Assembly (NCBI RefSeq): GCF_002261215.1
Contig: NZ_NEVS01000004.1
Span: forward strand, 3,968,001-4,032,000
Reading direction: 5' to 3'
Length of the DNA stretch: 64,000 nucleotides
Source: Bordetella genomosp. 11
GTDB lineage: Bacteria; Pseudomonadota; Gammaproteobacteria; Burkholderiales; Burkholderiaceae_B
The notes below the pieces were generated by a model that worked only from the letters and a program-made list of their open reading frames with translations, searched no databases and was not told the DNA's origin. Made by a program: the position numbers and the translations under genes. Of this stretch, positions 41,611 to 50,257 are shown in pieces (position 1 is the stretch's first letter; each line of letters starts with the position of its first letter).

Positions 41611-41640
41611 GCCCCGGCACGCGGCCGGGGCTTTCTCGTT
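41611..41640 (+). terminator. Rho-independent terminator after secreted hydrolase
   Basis: Perfect 8-bp stem GCCCCGGC (41611-41618) and GCCGGGGC (41624-41631) with loop ACGCG, followed by TTTCTCGTT. It lies 83 bases after the hydrolase stop. Confidence 0.75.
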
Positions 41641-41733
41641 TCCGGAAACCCCCTTTGGCGAATGCATCATTCCCGGGGCTTCCCTTCCCACGGCACACTG
41701 TCGGTCCCTGACGGCTGTACGCGGGGAGGAGAC

Positions 41734-42927
41734 ATGGCACGACAAATTCTCGCGGGTATCCGCGTGCTGGAACTGGGGCAATTGATCGCCGGCCCGTTCG
41801 CAGCGAAGACACTGGCCGACTTCGGCGCCCAGGTCATCAAGATAGAACCGCCCGGCGTGGGCGACCCCTTGCGCAAATGGCGCATGCTGCACGAAGGCAC
41901 GTCCGTCTGGTGGGAAGCGCAATCGCGCAACAAGCAATCCGTCTGCGTCGACCTGCGCCAGCCGGAAGGGCAGGACATCGTGCGCCTGCTGGCCGCCGAA
42001 GCCGACGTGCTGATCGAGAATTTCCGCCCGGGCACCATGGAGAAATGGGGCCTGTCCTGGGAAAAACTGCATGCGCTGAACCCGCGCCTGATCATGCTGC
42101 GCATTTCCGGCTACGGGCAGACCGGCCCGAAGGCCGGTGAACCGGGCTTCGCGGCGATAGGCGAAGCCATGGCCGGCCTGCGCTACCTGAATGGCGAACC
42201 GGGCCGCGCGCCGGTACGCGCCGGCGTGTCGCTGGGCGACACCATTGCCGGGCTGCACGGCGCGCTGGGTGTGCTGCTGGCGCTGTACGAGCGCGACGCG
42301 CGCGGCGGCACCGGGCAAGTGATCGACGCGGCGCTGTATGAAAGCATCTTCAACCTGACGGAAAGCCTGCTGCCGGAATATTCCGTGTTCGGCGCGGTGC
42401 GCGAACCCGCCGGCGCGGCGCTCCCGGGCATCGCGCCGTCCAACGCCTATCCCTGCGAGGACGGATTCGTCCTCATCGCCGGCAACGGCGACGGCATCTA
42501 TACGCGGCTGATGTCGCGCATCGGCCGCGAGGACCTGGCGCGCGATCCCGCGCTGGCCCGCAACGACGGCCGCGTCGCCCGCGTGGAGGAAATCGATGCC
42601 GCCATCGGCGCCTGGACGCGCGGCCGCACCATCGACCAGGTGCTGGACGCGATGCGCGAAGCGGGCGTGCCGGCCGGACGCATCTACAGCGTGGCCGACA
42701 TCGCGCAGGATCCGCATTACCGCGCGCGCCAGGCGATCGTGACAGTCGAATCGGCCAGCGGCATCGCGGTCGAAATGCCGGCCGTCTTTCCGCTGTTGTC
42801 CGGCAATCCCGGCACGGTGCGCGATCGCGCACCCACCCTGGGCGAGGACACGGATGCCGTACTGCGCGAGGCCGGCGTGGACGACCAACAGCGCGCCGCG
42901 CTGCGCGCCGCCGGAATCATCGGATAG
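41734..42927 (+). CDS. CaiB/BaiF-family (class III) CoA transferase
   Basis: 397 residues after a strong GGGGAGGAG site. ILAGIRVLELGQLIAGPFAAKTLADFGAQVIKIEPP is the family N terminus (key words LELGQLIAGP and GAQVIKIEPP). NKQSVCVDLR and ADVLIENFRPGTMEKWGL follow; the catalytic aspartate of the family is expected in the region GVSLGDTIAGLHG. It moves CoA between organic acids. A Bug-type binding protein follows 236 bases later, a frequent pairing in this family of bacteria; the acid is unknown. Confidence 0.92.
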   Translation: MARQILAGIRVLELGQLIAGPFAAKTLADFGAQVIKIEPPGVGDPLRKWRMLHEGTSVWWEAQSRNKQSVCVDLRQPEGQDIVRLLAAEADVLIENFRPGTMEKWGLSWEKLHALNPRLIMLRISGYGQTGPKAGEPGFAAIGEAMAGLRYLNGEPGRAPVRAGVSLGDTIAGLHGALGVLLALYERDARGGTGQVIDAALYESIFNLTESLLPEYSVFGAVREPAGAALPGIAPSNAYPCEDGFVLIAGNGDGIYTRLMSRIGREDLARDPALARNDGRVARVEEIDAAIGAWTRGRTIDQVLDAMREAGVPAGRIYSVADIAQDPHYRARQAIVTVESASGIAVEMPAVFPLLSGNPGTVRDRAPTLGEDTDAVLREAGVDDQQRAALRAAGIIG

Positions 42928-42946
42928 AAAGCCGCGTCCGCACATC

Positions 42947-43001
42947 GCATCAGCACCGCATCGGCATCACATCAGCACCGCATCAGCACCGCATCGGCAT
43001 C
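42947..43001. repeat. Direct repeats of a CATCAGCACCG motif
   Basis: A perfect 22-base word (starting GCATCAGCACC, ending GCATCGGCATC) occurs at 42947-42968 and 42980-43001, with partial copies to about 43050. It lies between the CoA transferase and Bug genes. It has no hairpin symmetry and no CRISPR-like spacing. Confidence 0.7.
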
Positions 43002-43163
43002 GAATCGAAATTATCTCGGCACTGAATCGGCATCATTTCCACATCAGCACCCAACCGGTACCGGCTTCGCGCGGCAACGCCGCGCGCATCGCGGACCGAC
43101 GCTTCATCGTACCGGCGACGCAGTACCCGCCATCATCCCGCACAACAAGACGGAGACATCGAC

Positions 43164-44156
43164 ATGCATGACCGCACCCTGACCACATCCCTGCGCCGCC
43201 TGCTGGCCGCCGCGGGCCTTGCCGCCATGGCCGCCGCGCCCCTGGCCGCCGGCGCCGCCTATCCCGACCGCCCGATCACGCTGATCGTCTCCGCCGCCCC
43301 CGGCGGCACGACGGACATCGCGGCGCGGCTGATCGCCCAGCCGCTGGCCCAGGCGCTTGGACAATCCGTGGTCGTGGAAAACAAGCCCGGCGCATCGGGC
43401 AGCATCGCGGCGCAGGCCGTGAGCCGCGCCAATCCCGACGGCTACACGCTGCTGCTGCAATATTCCGGATATCAGGTCATCACGCCGCTGATCACCAGCG
43501 GCTTGAACTGGGACCCCATCAAGTCCTTCACGCCCGTCGCCAACGTGCTGTCGGCGCCGCAGGTCGTCGTGGTGCGCCCCACGCTGCCGATCAAATCGAT
43601 GAAGGAGCTGGTGGACTACGCCAAGGCGCATCCCGGCGAACTGAACTACGCGTCGTCGGGCAACGGCTCGCTGCAGCAGGTCGCCACCGAGCTGTTGAAC
43701 CAGATGGCCGGCATCAAGACCACGCATATTCCCTACAAGGGCACGGGTCCGGCCCTGGCCGATCTGCTCAGCGGTTCGGTCGACATGACGATCACCACGC
43801 CGCCGCCGCTGCTGGGCCAGATCGCCGCCGGCAAGCTGCGCCCGCTGGCCGTCACCGGCAAGACCCGCCTGGAATCGCTACCCAATGTCCCGACCGCGGC
43901 CGAAGCCGGCTATCCCGACCTGCTGGTGTCGTCCTGGTTCGCGATGTACGCGCCGGCGAATACGCCCAAGGCCGTCGTCGACAAACTCGCCGGTGAAATC
44001 GAGAAAATCATGAAGACCGACGAGTTCCGCAAAAAAGCCGCGGAGCAAGGCGCGCAAGCCGAGTTCATGGGCCCCGAACAGCTGGCGAAGTACACGCAGG
44101 ACGAACTGGTGCGCTACAAGGCCGTCGTGGAAAAGGCCCACATCACGGCCAACTGA
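43164..44156 (+). CDS. Bug-family periplasmic substrate-binding protein (TTT type)
   Basis: 330 residues with a signal peptide (hydrophobic about 13-33, ending AAGAA) and the Bug fold: YPDRPITLIVSAAPGGTTDIAARLIAQPL, then VVVENKPGASGSIAAQAV (first ligand loop) and ELNYASSGNGSLQQVATELLNQM. GGAG lies eight bases before the ATG. Bug proteins bind carboxylates and feed tripartite tricarboxylate transporters; no TctA/TctB membrane genes are in the window. It may supply the acid handled by the adjacent CoA transferase. Confidence 0.92.
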   Translation: MHDRTLTTSLRRLLAAAGLAAMAAAPLAAGAAYPDRPITLIVSAAPGGTTDIAARLIAQPLAQALGQSVVVENKPGASGSIAAQAVSRANPDGYTLLLQYSGYQVITPLITSGLNWDPIKSFTPVANVLSAPQVVVVRPTLPIKSMKELVDYAKAHPGELNYASSGNGSLQQVATELLNQMAGIKTTHIPYKGTGPALADLLSGSVDMTITTPPPLLGQIAAGKLRPLAVTGKTRLESLPNVPTAAEAGYPDLLVSSWFAMYAPANTPKAVVDKLAGEIEKIMKTDEFRKKAAEQGAQAEFMGPEQLAKYTQDELVRYKAVVEKAHITAN

Positions 44157-44187
44157 GCGACGGCGCGGTCCCCGCATCGACAGGCCG

Positions 44188-44214
44188 AGGCGGGAGCAGG
44201 CAAGCTCCCCGCCT
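44188..44214. terminator. Hairpin between convergent Bug and LysE genes
   Basis: AGGCGGGAGC (44188-44197) pairs with GCTCCCCGCCT (44204-44214) with one bulged base; followed by TATCCC. Its place between two converging genes suggests a shared terminator, though there is no strong T-run. Confidence 0.5.
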
Positions 44215-44244
44215 TATCCCGTTGCCGCGACATACGATCGCGCG

Positions 44245-44871
44245 TTACGGCCGGCGGGCCAGCAAAGCCCAGAGTCCGGCCACGGACAATAGCGATCCGC
44301 CCGCCAGATGAAAGCCGCGGCGCGCGCGCGGTGCCGCCAGCCAGCGACTGGCGGCACCGGCGAACAGCGCGTAAAGACTGGCATTCATCGCTGCCAACAC
44401 CACGAACGTCGTCGCCAGGATCCACATCTGGGTCTCCGTGGCGCGGCCCGGGTCGATGAACTGCGGCAGGAAGGCGACGAAGAACACGATGCCCTTGGGG
44501 TTCAGCGCCGTCACCAGCCACGTATTGGCGAACAGCTTCCAGCGCGATAACGGCACGGGCGCTACGTCGGCGGCGGCGCCGCCCGCCGCGCCCGCGCGCA
44601 GCATGCGGATACCCAGGTAAAGCAGATAGCAGCCGCCCATCCACTTCACCACCGTAAACCAGAAGGCCGATGCCGCCAGCAAGGCGCCCAGGCCCAGCAG
44701 CGATACGCACAGCGCGGTGGAATCGCCCAGCGCCACCGCCGTGACCAGCGGCCAGCGCGCGCGCCGTCCGTGCGCAAGCGAATAGCTGATGACGGACAGG
44801 ATGGTCGGCCCCGGAATGACGAGCAGGACGACCGAAGCGGCCACGAAGGCCAGCCAATGTTCCCAGGACAT
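44245..44871 (-). CDS. LysE/RhtB-family amino-acid exporter
   Basis: 208 residues with five or six membrane segments. The family N-terminal pattern appears as VLLVIPGPTILSVISYSLAHGRRA, with LALGDSTAL nearby. GGAGGAAAGG precedes the ATG by six bases. It exports amino acids or similar small compounds by proton exchange. It is transcribed toward the Bug gene and lies next to the LysR gene on the same strand (74 bases), but no regulatory link is evident. Confidence 0.9.
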   Translation of the reverse strand: MSWEHWLAFVAASVVLLVIPGPTILSVISYSLAHGRRARWPLVTAVALGDSTALCVSLLGLGALLAASAFWFTVVKWMGGCYLLYLGIRMLRAGAAGGAAADVAPVPLSRWKLFANTWLVTALNPKGIVFFVAFLPQFIDPGRATETQMWILATTFVVLAAMNASLYALFAGAASRWLAAPRARRGFHLAGGSLLSVAGLWALLARRP

Positions 44872-44945
44872 AACGACCTTTCCTCCTTGCCACGATAGTC
44901 ATCGATGCGCCCGCATGCCAGCCGTCATGGCGGCCGCCAGCGTCG

Positions 44946-45884
44946 CTATCCCTGATGTTCTCCCACGACGTCGCGCAGGCTTTGCAGCGCCATTTCCACG
45001 GCGACGGGCTGGAAGGTTTCCTGCCGCCAATACATCGCGACCGCGCCGAAGCCCGATAAGCGGATCGGCAGGATGCGCATGACATTCATGTGCGTGAACC
45101 GCAGCGCCGCGCGGTGCGAGGCCACGCCGATCAGATCGCTGTTGCTGATCAGGGTCAGGTTCACCGTAACCGAGTTGGATTCCACGTGATCCGCGGGCAT
45201 GGTCTTGCCGGCGGCGGCCAGCGCCGTATCCAGCGCATTGCGGATCGGCGTTCCCTTGGGCCAGACGATCCAGCGATAGGCCATCAGGTCTTCCCATGCG
45301 ATGGCCGGCAGATTGAACACCGGATGGCGCGGCCGCGCCACCATGTGGACCGGCTCCAGATACAGCGATTCCGACAGAATGGCGGGGTCGTGATGCTCCG
45401 GCGCGGAGCGGCCGACGACGATATCCAGCTCGCCTTGCGCCAATTGGCCCAGCAGGTGATCCATGGTCGATTCGACCAGCTTGACGCGCGCCTGCGGCAT
45501 CAGTTCCAGCAGCCGCATGACGGCCAGCGGCACGGTGTCCGATGCCGACGCGCCCGACGCACCGATCACCACCCGCCCGCCGCCGCCCTGGCGCAACGCG
45601 GCCATATCGCCGCTGGCGCGCTCCAGCTGGGCATCGATGCGCTGCGCATGGGCGATCAGGGCTTCGCCGTAAGGCGTGGGACGCAGCCCCCTCGCGTGCC
45701 GCTCGAACAGCGGCAGGCCGATGTCGTCTTCCAGGTCCTTGAGCCATTTCGATAAGCCCGGCTGCGTGGTATTGAGCATCGCGGCGGAATGGCTGATATT
45801 GCGCGTTTGTGCCAGGCTGAGCAGCATCTTCAGGTTGCGCAGGCGCAGTCGGTAGGTCCAGTCCATGGGGTGCCCGTCAGCCAT
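44946..45884 (-). CDS. LysR-family regulator of the gentisate cluster
   Basis: 312 residues from ATG 45884, or 306 from ATG 45866, which gives [20 protein letters not shown] and a more usual start. The HTH is [24 protein letters not shown]; the ligand domain runs from about residue 95. It diverges from gentisate dioxygenase. A 20-bp palindrome (45881-45900) overlaps the first ATG and fits the T-N11-A LysR motif, so use of that ATG would be autoregulated. Likely activates the gentisate genes in response to an aromatic acid (inference from position). Confidence 0.9.
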   Translation of the reverse strand: MADGHPMDWTYRLRLRNLKMLLSLAQTRNISHSAAMLNTTQPGLSKWLKDLEDDIGLPLFERHARGLRPTPYGEALIAHAQRIDAQLERASGDMAALRQGGGGRVVIGASGASASDTVPLAVMRLLELMPQARVKLVESTMDHLLGQLAQGELDIVVGRSAPEHHDPAILSESLYLEPVHMVARPRHPVFNLPAIAWEDLMAYRWIVWPKGTPIRNALDTALAAAGKTMPADHVESNSVTVNLTLISNSDLIGVASHRAALRFTHMNVMRILPIRLSGFGAVAMYWRQETFQPVAVEMALQSLRDVVGEHQG

Positions 45885-45900
45885 ACATATTTATGTATGG
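45881..45900. promoter_or_regulatory. LysR-type operator dyad upstream of gentisate dioxygenase
   Basis: CCATACATA (45881-45889), TT, TATGTATGG (45892-45900): a perfect palindrome containing T-N11-A (T 45884, A 45896). Its centre is about 64 bases before the transcription start predicted from the promoter at 45919-45947, the usual position of a LysR recognition site. It also covers the first possible start codon of the LysR gene. Confidence 0.7.
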
Positions 45901-45918
45901 ATAATAAGATAAATTCAT

Positions 45919-45947
45919 TTCCGAAGGCATATCGCGGCTCACATAAT
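45919..45947 (+). promoter_or_regulatory. Candidate promoter of the gentisate operon
   Basis: TTCCGA (45919-45924) and CATAAT (45942-45947) are 17 bases apart. The weak -35 fits an activator-dependent promoter. The region is AT-rich compared with its surroundings. Transcription would start near 45954, 21 bases before the dioxygenase ATG. Confidence 0.45.
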
Positions 45948-45974
45948 ACGAAAAAACGTTCAGGAGACAAGGCC

Positions 45975-47024
45975 ATGGCCGAAGGAACATCGACGCGCGC
46001 CGATCGTGCCGCGTACTACGAACGGATCGCCCGCAAGAACATGGCGCCGTTGTGGGAATCCCTGCATAACCTGGTACCGCGCACCCCGACGCCACGTTGC
46101 GTACCTGCCATGTGGCGTTACAACGACGTGCGCGCCGACGTCATGGAAGCCGGCACGCTGATCAGCGCGGAGGAAGCGGTGCGCCGCGTCCTGATCCTGG
46201 AGAACCCCGGCCTGCCCGGCCAGGCCAGCATCACCCAAACGCTATATGCCGGCCTGCAGCTGATCCTGCCCGGCGAGATCGCGCCCAGCCACCGCCACAC
46301 GCAGTCCGCGCTGCGCTTCATCGTGGAAGGCTCCGGCGCCTATACGGCGGTGAACGGCGAACGCACCACCATGCATCCCGGCGACTTCATCATCACGCCG
46401 TCGTGGACCTATCACGATCACGGCAACATCGAAGCCGCCGAGGGCGGCGAGCCCGTGGTCTGGCTGGATGGACTCGATATCCCGCTGCTGCGCATGCTGG
46501 ATGCCGGCTTCGCCGAAAACTACCCCTCGGCCACGCAGCCCGTGACGCGCCACGAGGGCGACAGCTTCGCCCGGTTCGGCAACAACATGGCGCCTGTGCG
46601 CCATGTGCCGGCCAACGGCAATTCGCCCATCTTCAACTATCCCTACGAGCGCAGCCGCGAGGCCCTGGACCAGCTGTACCGCTACGGCGAACTGGATGCA
46701 TGGGACGGCGTAAAGCTGCGCTATGTCAATCCGGCGACCGGCGGCTATCCGATGCCGACCATGGCGACCTTCATGCAATTCCTGCCGGCCGGTTTCCAGG
46801 GCAAGACCTATCGCAGCACCGACTCCACCGTGTATTCCGTGGTGGAAGGCCGCGGCACCGCGCGCGTAGGCGACCAGGAATTCCATTTCGGACCCCGCGA
46901 TGTCTTCGTGGCGCCCTCCTGGCAGCCGGTACAACTGGCAGCCATGGACGACGCCATCCTGTTCAGCTATTCCGACCGCCCCGTGCAGGCGGCGCTCGGC
47001 CTGCTGCGGGAAGAGAGAGGGTAG
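45975..47024 (+). CDS. Gentisate 1,2-dioxygenase
   Basis: 349 residues from ATG 45975, after an AGGAG site ten bases upstream. It is a bicupin: the N-terminal cupin has [21 protein letters not shown] with the iron-binding histidines, and [17 protein letters not shown]; the C-terminal cupin has [14 protein letters not shown] and [10 protein letters not shown]. It opens gentisate with O2 between C1 and C2, giving maleylpyruvate. The genes for the next two steps (isomerase, hydrolase) are in the same cluster. It is followed by two intergenic hairpin repeats, which may separate its expression from the next gene. Upstream extension of the frame to 45789 is antisense to the LysR gene. Confidence 0.95.
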   Translation: MAEGTSTRADRAAYYERIARKNMAPLWESLHNLVPRTPTPRCVPAMWRYNDVRADVMEAGTLISAEEAVRRVLILENPGLPGQASITQTLYAGLQLILPGEIAPSHRHTQSALRFIVEGSGAYTAVNGERTTMHPGDFIITPSWTYHDHGNIEAAEGGEPVVWLDGLDIPLLRMLDAGFAENYPSATQPVTRHEGDSFARFGNNMAPVRHVPANGNSPIFNYPYERSREALDQLYRYGELDAWDGVKLRYVNPATGGYPMPTMATFMQFLPAGFQGKTYRSTDSTVYSVVEGRGTARVGDQEFHFGPRDVFVAPSWQPVQLAAMDDAILFSYSDRPVQAALGLLREERG

Positions 47025-47031
47025 CCCACCC

Positions 47032-47130
47032 CCGAAGCGCTGCGCGCTTCCCCCTCAAGGGGGCGACGCTGGAGGACCGGCGGAGCCGGATCCTCGGCGT
47101 CCCGGGTTGGATGCACCTGTTTTTTGCGGG
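47032..47130. repeat. Intergenic hairpin repeat, copy 4
   Basis: Same unit as at 37699-37921, with the GAAGCGC-TGC-GCGCTTC hairpin, a CCCCCT..AGGGGG hairpin and the GGACCGGC..GCCGGATCC pair, ending in CACCTGTTTTTTGCG. It starts seven bases after the dioxygenase stop and could reduce read-through. Confidence 0.85.
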
Positions 47131-47148
47131 GGGGGGGAAGGCTCACCC

Positions 47149-47184
47149 CCGAAGCGCTGCGCGCTTCCCTTCATGGGAACACGG
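47149..47184. repeat. Intergenic hairpin repeat, copy 5 (partial)
   Basis: Only the first hairpin (GAAGCGC-TGC-GCGCTTC) and part of the next (CCCTTCATGGG) are kept. It lies 60 bases before the fumarylpyruvate hydrolase gene. Confidence 0.7.
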
Positions 47185-47243
47185 TTTCATGCGATGTAGT
47201 CGGTCGCCATTTTTTTGTCCTGCCAATTAAGGTTTCTTCGCAC

Positions 47244-47942
47244 ATGCCTTACGTCTTTGCTCCGCCGGCGACCGTCGCCGTGCCCGTCGCCGGAACCGGC
47301 GATAGCTTTCCCGTGCGCCGCGTTTACTGCGTCGGCCGCAACTACGCCGCCCACGCGCGCGAGATGGGTTTCGATCCGGACCGCGAACCGCCGTTCTTCT
47401 TCTGCAAGCCGGCCGACGCCGTCATGCCGGTGGCCGAGGGCGAGACGCTGAACCTGCCCTACCCGACCGAAACGTCGAACTACCACTACGAAATCGAACT
47501 GGTCGCGGCCATCGGCAAGGGCGGCGCCAATATCGCGGTGGACGATGCGCTGGGCCACGTGCACAGCTACGCGGTCGGGCTGGACATGACCCGCCGCGAC
47601 CTGCAAATGAAGATGCGCGAGGCCGGTCGCCCGTGGGAACTGGGCAAGGCATTCGACGACAGCGCGCCGATCGGCCCGCTTTATCCCGTCGCCGCCAAGG
47701 GCCACTTCCCGAAGGCCGACATCTGGTTGAAGGTGAACGGGCAGGACAAGCAACGCAGCGACACGTCCAAGCTGATCTGGTCCGTGGCCGAGACCATCAG
47801 CTACCTGTCGCGCTACTTCCGCCTGGAACCGGGCGATCTTATCTACACCGGCACCCCCGAAGGCGTGGGGCCGGTGGTCAAGGGCGACCTCATGGAAGGC
47901 GGGGTCGATGGTCTGGGTACCTTGCGCGCACGGGTGGTGTAA
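47244..47942 (+). CDS. Fumarylacetoacetate hydrolase-family protein, likely fumarylpyruvate hydrolase
   Basis: 232 residues. FPVRRVYCVGRNYAAHAREMG, FFFCKPADAVM, then NYHYEIELVAAIGKGG with metal-binding glutamates, and YTGTPEGVGPVVKGD are FAH-family marks; length and gene order match NagK of the gentisate route. It splits fumarylpyruvate into fumarate and pyruvate. It is followed three bases later by the flavoprotein gene, so the two are co-translated. An isomer-specific hydrolase acting on maleylpyruvate is the main alternative. Confidence 0.9.
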   Translation: MPYVFAPPATVAVPVAGTGDSFPVRRVYCVGRNYAAHAREMGFDPDREPPFFFCKPADAVMPVAEGETLNLPYPTETSNYHYEIELVAAIGKGGANIAVDDALGHVHSYAVGLDMTRRDLQMKMREAGRPWELGKAFDDSAPIGPLYPVAAKGHFPKADIWLKVNGQDKQRSDTSKLIWSVAETISYLSRYFRLEPGDLIYTGTPEGVGPVVKGDLMEGGVDGLGTLRARVV

Positions 47943-47945
47943 ATC

Positions 47946-49202
47946 ATGAAAGATACCGACGTCATCATCGTAGGCGCGGGCGTGGGCGGCCTGGTACTGG
48001 CCCTGAGCCTGCATCAGGCAGGCATCGCCTGCCGGGTGTACGAAGCCGTTCCGGAAATCAAACCGCTGGGCGTGGGCATCAACCTGCTGCCGCACGCGGC
48101 GCGCGAGCTCGACGAGCTCGGCCTGCTGCCCGCGCTGGACAAGCTGGGCGTGCATACGAAGGAATCGATTTTCTTCACGCGGCACGGCCAGTTCATCTAC
48201 AGCGAACCGGCGGGCAAGGCGGCCGGATATGCCTGGCCGCAATACTCCATACACCGCGGCGATCTGCAGATGGCCCTGCTGGACGCCGTGCGCCAGCGCC
48301 TCGGCGCCGATAGCATCCTGACCGACCACCGGGCCGTCCGCGTGGAGCAGGACGCCGACGGTGTCACCGTACACATGACGGACGGCGCCGGCAAGGCGCG
48401 TCCATCGGTGCGCGGCGCCATCGTCGTGGGGTGCGACGGCATCCACTCGGCATTGCGCAAGCAGCTCTATCCCAACGAAGGCGCGCCGCGCTATTCCGGC
48501 GTCAACATGTGGCGCGGCGTCACGCGCTGCAAGCCCTTCCTCAGCGGCGGCAGCATGGTGCGCGCGGGATGGCTGTCGATCGGCAAGATGGTGATCTACC
48601 CGATCCGCGACAACATCGATGCCGAAGGCAACCAGTTGGTGAACTGGGTCGCCGAAATCGAATCGCCCGAACCGGCGGTGCGCGACTGGACCCGCCAGGG
48701 CCGCCTGGAAGACTTCTTCCCCGCCTTTGCCGATTGGCATTTCGACTGGCTGGACGTGGCCGCGCTGATCGAGAACGCCGATTCGGTGCTGGAATATCCC
48801 ATGGTGGACCAGGATCCCCTGCCCACCTGGACGCAGGGCCGCATGACCCTGCTGGGCGATGCCGCGCACCCCATGGTGCCGCGCGGTTCCAATGGCGCGG
48901 GCCAGGCCATCATCGACGCGCGGTTCCTGGCCGGCCAGCTCAAGAAGCAGGGCCTGACCCCGGCGGCGCTGCAGGAATACGACAAGGCGCGCGTGGCGGC
49001 GACCACCAAGGTGGTCCTGACCAATCGCAGCAATCCGCCGGACGCCATCCTGCGGGAAGCCTACGAGCGCTCTCACGACCAACGCTTCGAGCGTATCGAG
49101 GACGTGATCAGCCGCGACGAACTGCAAGCCATCTCGGACCGCTACAAACAGGTCGCCGGATTCGATCCCGCGACGCTGACCTCGCGGCCGTCCTTCCTTT
49201 GA
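47946..49202 (+). CDS. PhzS-like FAD-dependent aromatic hydroxylase
   Basis: 418 residues of the class A flavin monooxygenases: GAGVGGLVLALSLHQAG (FAD, ADP part), VVGCDGIHSALRK (the DG fingerprint), and LLGDAAHPMVPRGSNGAGQAI (FAD ribityl part). The segments YSIHRGDLQMALLDAVR, MWRGVTR and EYPMVDQDPLPTW resemble PhzS of phenazine synthesis more than the Rhodococcus-type 3-hydroxybenzoate 6-hydroxylase. In this cluster it probably hydroxylates an aromatic acid to gentisate (3-hydroxybenzoate or salicylate are candidates); the substrate is inferred from context only. Confidence 0.85.
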   Translation: MKDTDVIIVGAGVGGLVLALSLHQAGIACRVYEAVPEIKPLGVGINLLPHAARELDELGLLPALDKLGVHTKESIFFTRHGQFIYSEPAGKAAGYAWPQYSIHRGDLQMALLDAVRQRLGADSILTDHRAVRVEQDADGVTVHMTDGAGKARPSVRGAIVVGCDGIHSALRKQLYPNEGAPRYSGVNMWRGVTRCKPFLSGGSMVRAGWLSIGKMVIYPIRDNIDAEGNQLVNWVAEIESPEPAVRDWTRQGRLEDFFPAFADWHFDWLDVAALIENADSVLEYPMVDQDPLPTWTQGRMTLLGDAAHPMVPRGSNGAGQAIIDARFLAGQLKKQGLTPAALQEYDKARVAATTKVVLTNRSNPPDAILREAYERSHDQRFERIEDVISRDELQAISDRYKQVAGFDPATLTSRPSFL

Positions 49203-49260
49203 TTCCCGCAGTACCACCCGACGGGCGCGGCCGAGACACCGCGCCCGCAAGGAGATAACA

Positions 49261-50226
49261 ATGAAAACCCTGTTTCGCGCCCTGGCCGCGCTGGTTCTTG
49301 CCGCGACGGCATCCGTCAGCCAGGCCGCCTGGCCGGACCGGCCGATCACGCTGATCGTACCGTTCACGCCGGCCACCGGCATCGACCTGGTGGCGCGGCA
49401 ACTGGCCGCCACCTTGCCCAAGACGCTCGGGCAATCGGTCATCGTGGAAAACCTGGCCGGCGCCAGCGGCAACATCGGTACGGAGAAAGTCGCCCGTGCC
49501 GCGCCCGATGGCTATACCTTCCTGGTCACGGTGAATACCTTCGTGATGAACCAGCCGCTGTACAAGGAAAAGCTGCATTACGACCCGGTCAAGGATTTCG
49601 CGCCGGTCAGCCTGACATCCTGGGGCACGCTGCTGCTGGTCACCCACCCGTCCAACCCGGTGAACACCGTGCAACAGCTGGAAGACGCCGCGCGCAAGCA
49701 GCCCGGCAAGCTTACCTACGGCACGCCGGGAGTCGGCACGCCGCACCATCTGGCCATGGCGCTGCTGCTGGACCAGAGCAAGACCGAAATGCTGCATGTG
49801 CCCTACAAGGGCACGGCGGGCGCCGTCACCGATATGCTGGCGGGACGGCTGGACTACATGTTCCTGCCCGTGCACGTGGCGCTGCCGCAGATCAAGGCAG
49901 GCAAGCTGAAGGCCATCGCCACCGGCAGCCCCAAGCGCATTCCGCAGTTGCCCGACGTACCGACCCTGACCGAATCGGGACTCGCGGGTGCGGATGTCGA
50001 TATGTGGTACGGCGTGCTGGCGCCCAAGGGCACCCCGGCCGCGATCGTTGACAGCATGAACAAGCAGATCGCCGAAGCACTGAAGGCGCCGTCCACGGCC
50101 ACCGCCTTCGAAGCCCAGGGCATGGTACCGGCCACCTCCACGCCGGAGGAATTCGCCGCCCTGATCGCCAAGGACGCCAAACGCTGGAGCGATGTCGTCA
50201 CGCGCGCCGGCATCAAGGCGGAATGA
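49261..50226 (+). CDS. Bug-family periplasmic substrate-binding protein
   Basis: 321 residues: signal peptide ending SVSQA near residue 22, then AWPDRPITLIVPFTPATGIDLVARQLAA, VIVENLAGASGNIGTEKVAR and KLTYGTPGVGTPHHLAMALLL. AAGGAG precedes the ATG by seven bases. It sits inside the gentisate cluster between hydroxylase and isomerase, so it likely binds the aromatic acid that feeds the pathway. No membrane partner is present. Confidence 0.92.
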   Translation: MKTLFRALAALVLAATASVSQAAWPDRPITLIVPFTPATGIDLVARQLAATLPKTLGQSVIVENLAGASGNIGTEKVARAAPDGYTFLVTVNTFVMNQPLYKEKLHYDPVKDFAPVSLTSWGTLLLVTHPSNPVNTVQQLEDAARKQPGKLTYGTPGVGTPHHLAMALLLDQSKTEMLHVPYKGTAGAVTDMLAGRLDYMFLPVHVALPQIKAGKLKAIATGSPKRIPQLPDVPTLTESGLAGADVDMWYGVLAPKGTPAAIVDSMNKQIAEALKAPSTATAFEAQGMVPATSTPEEFAALIAKDAKRWSDVVTRAGIKAE

Positions 50227-50257
50227 CGCCCGTCAGGGAATACACGGAACAGGCTTC

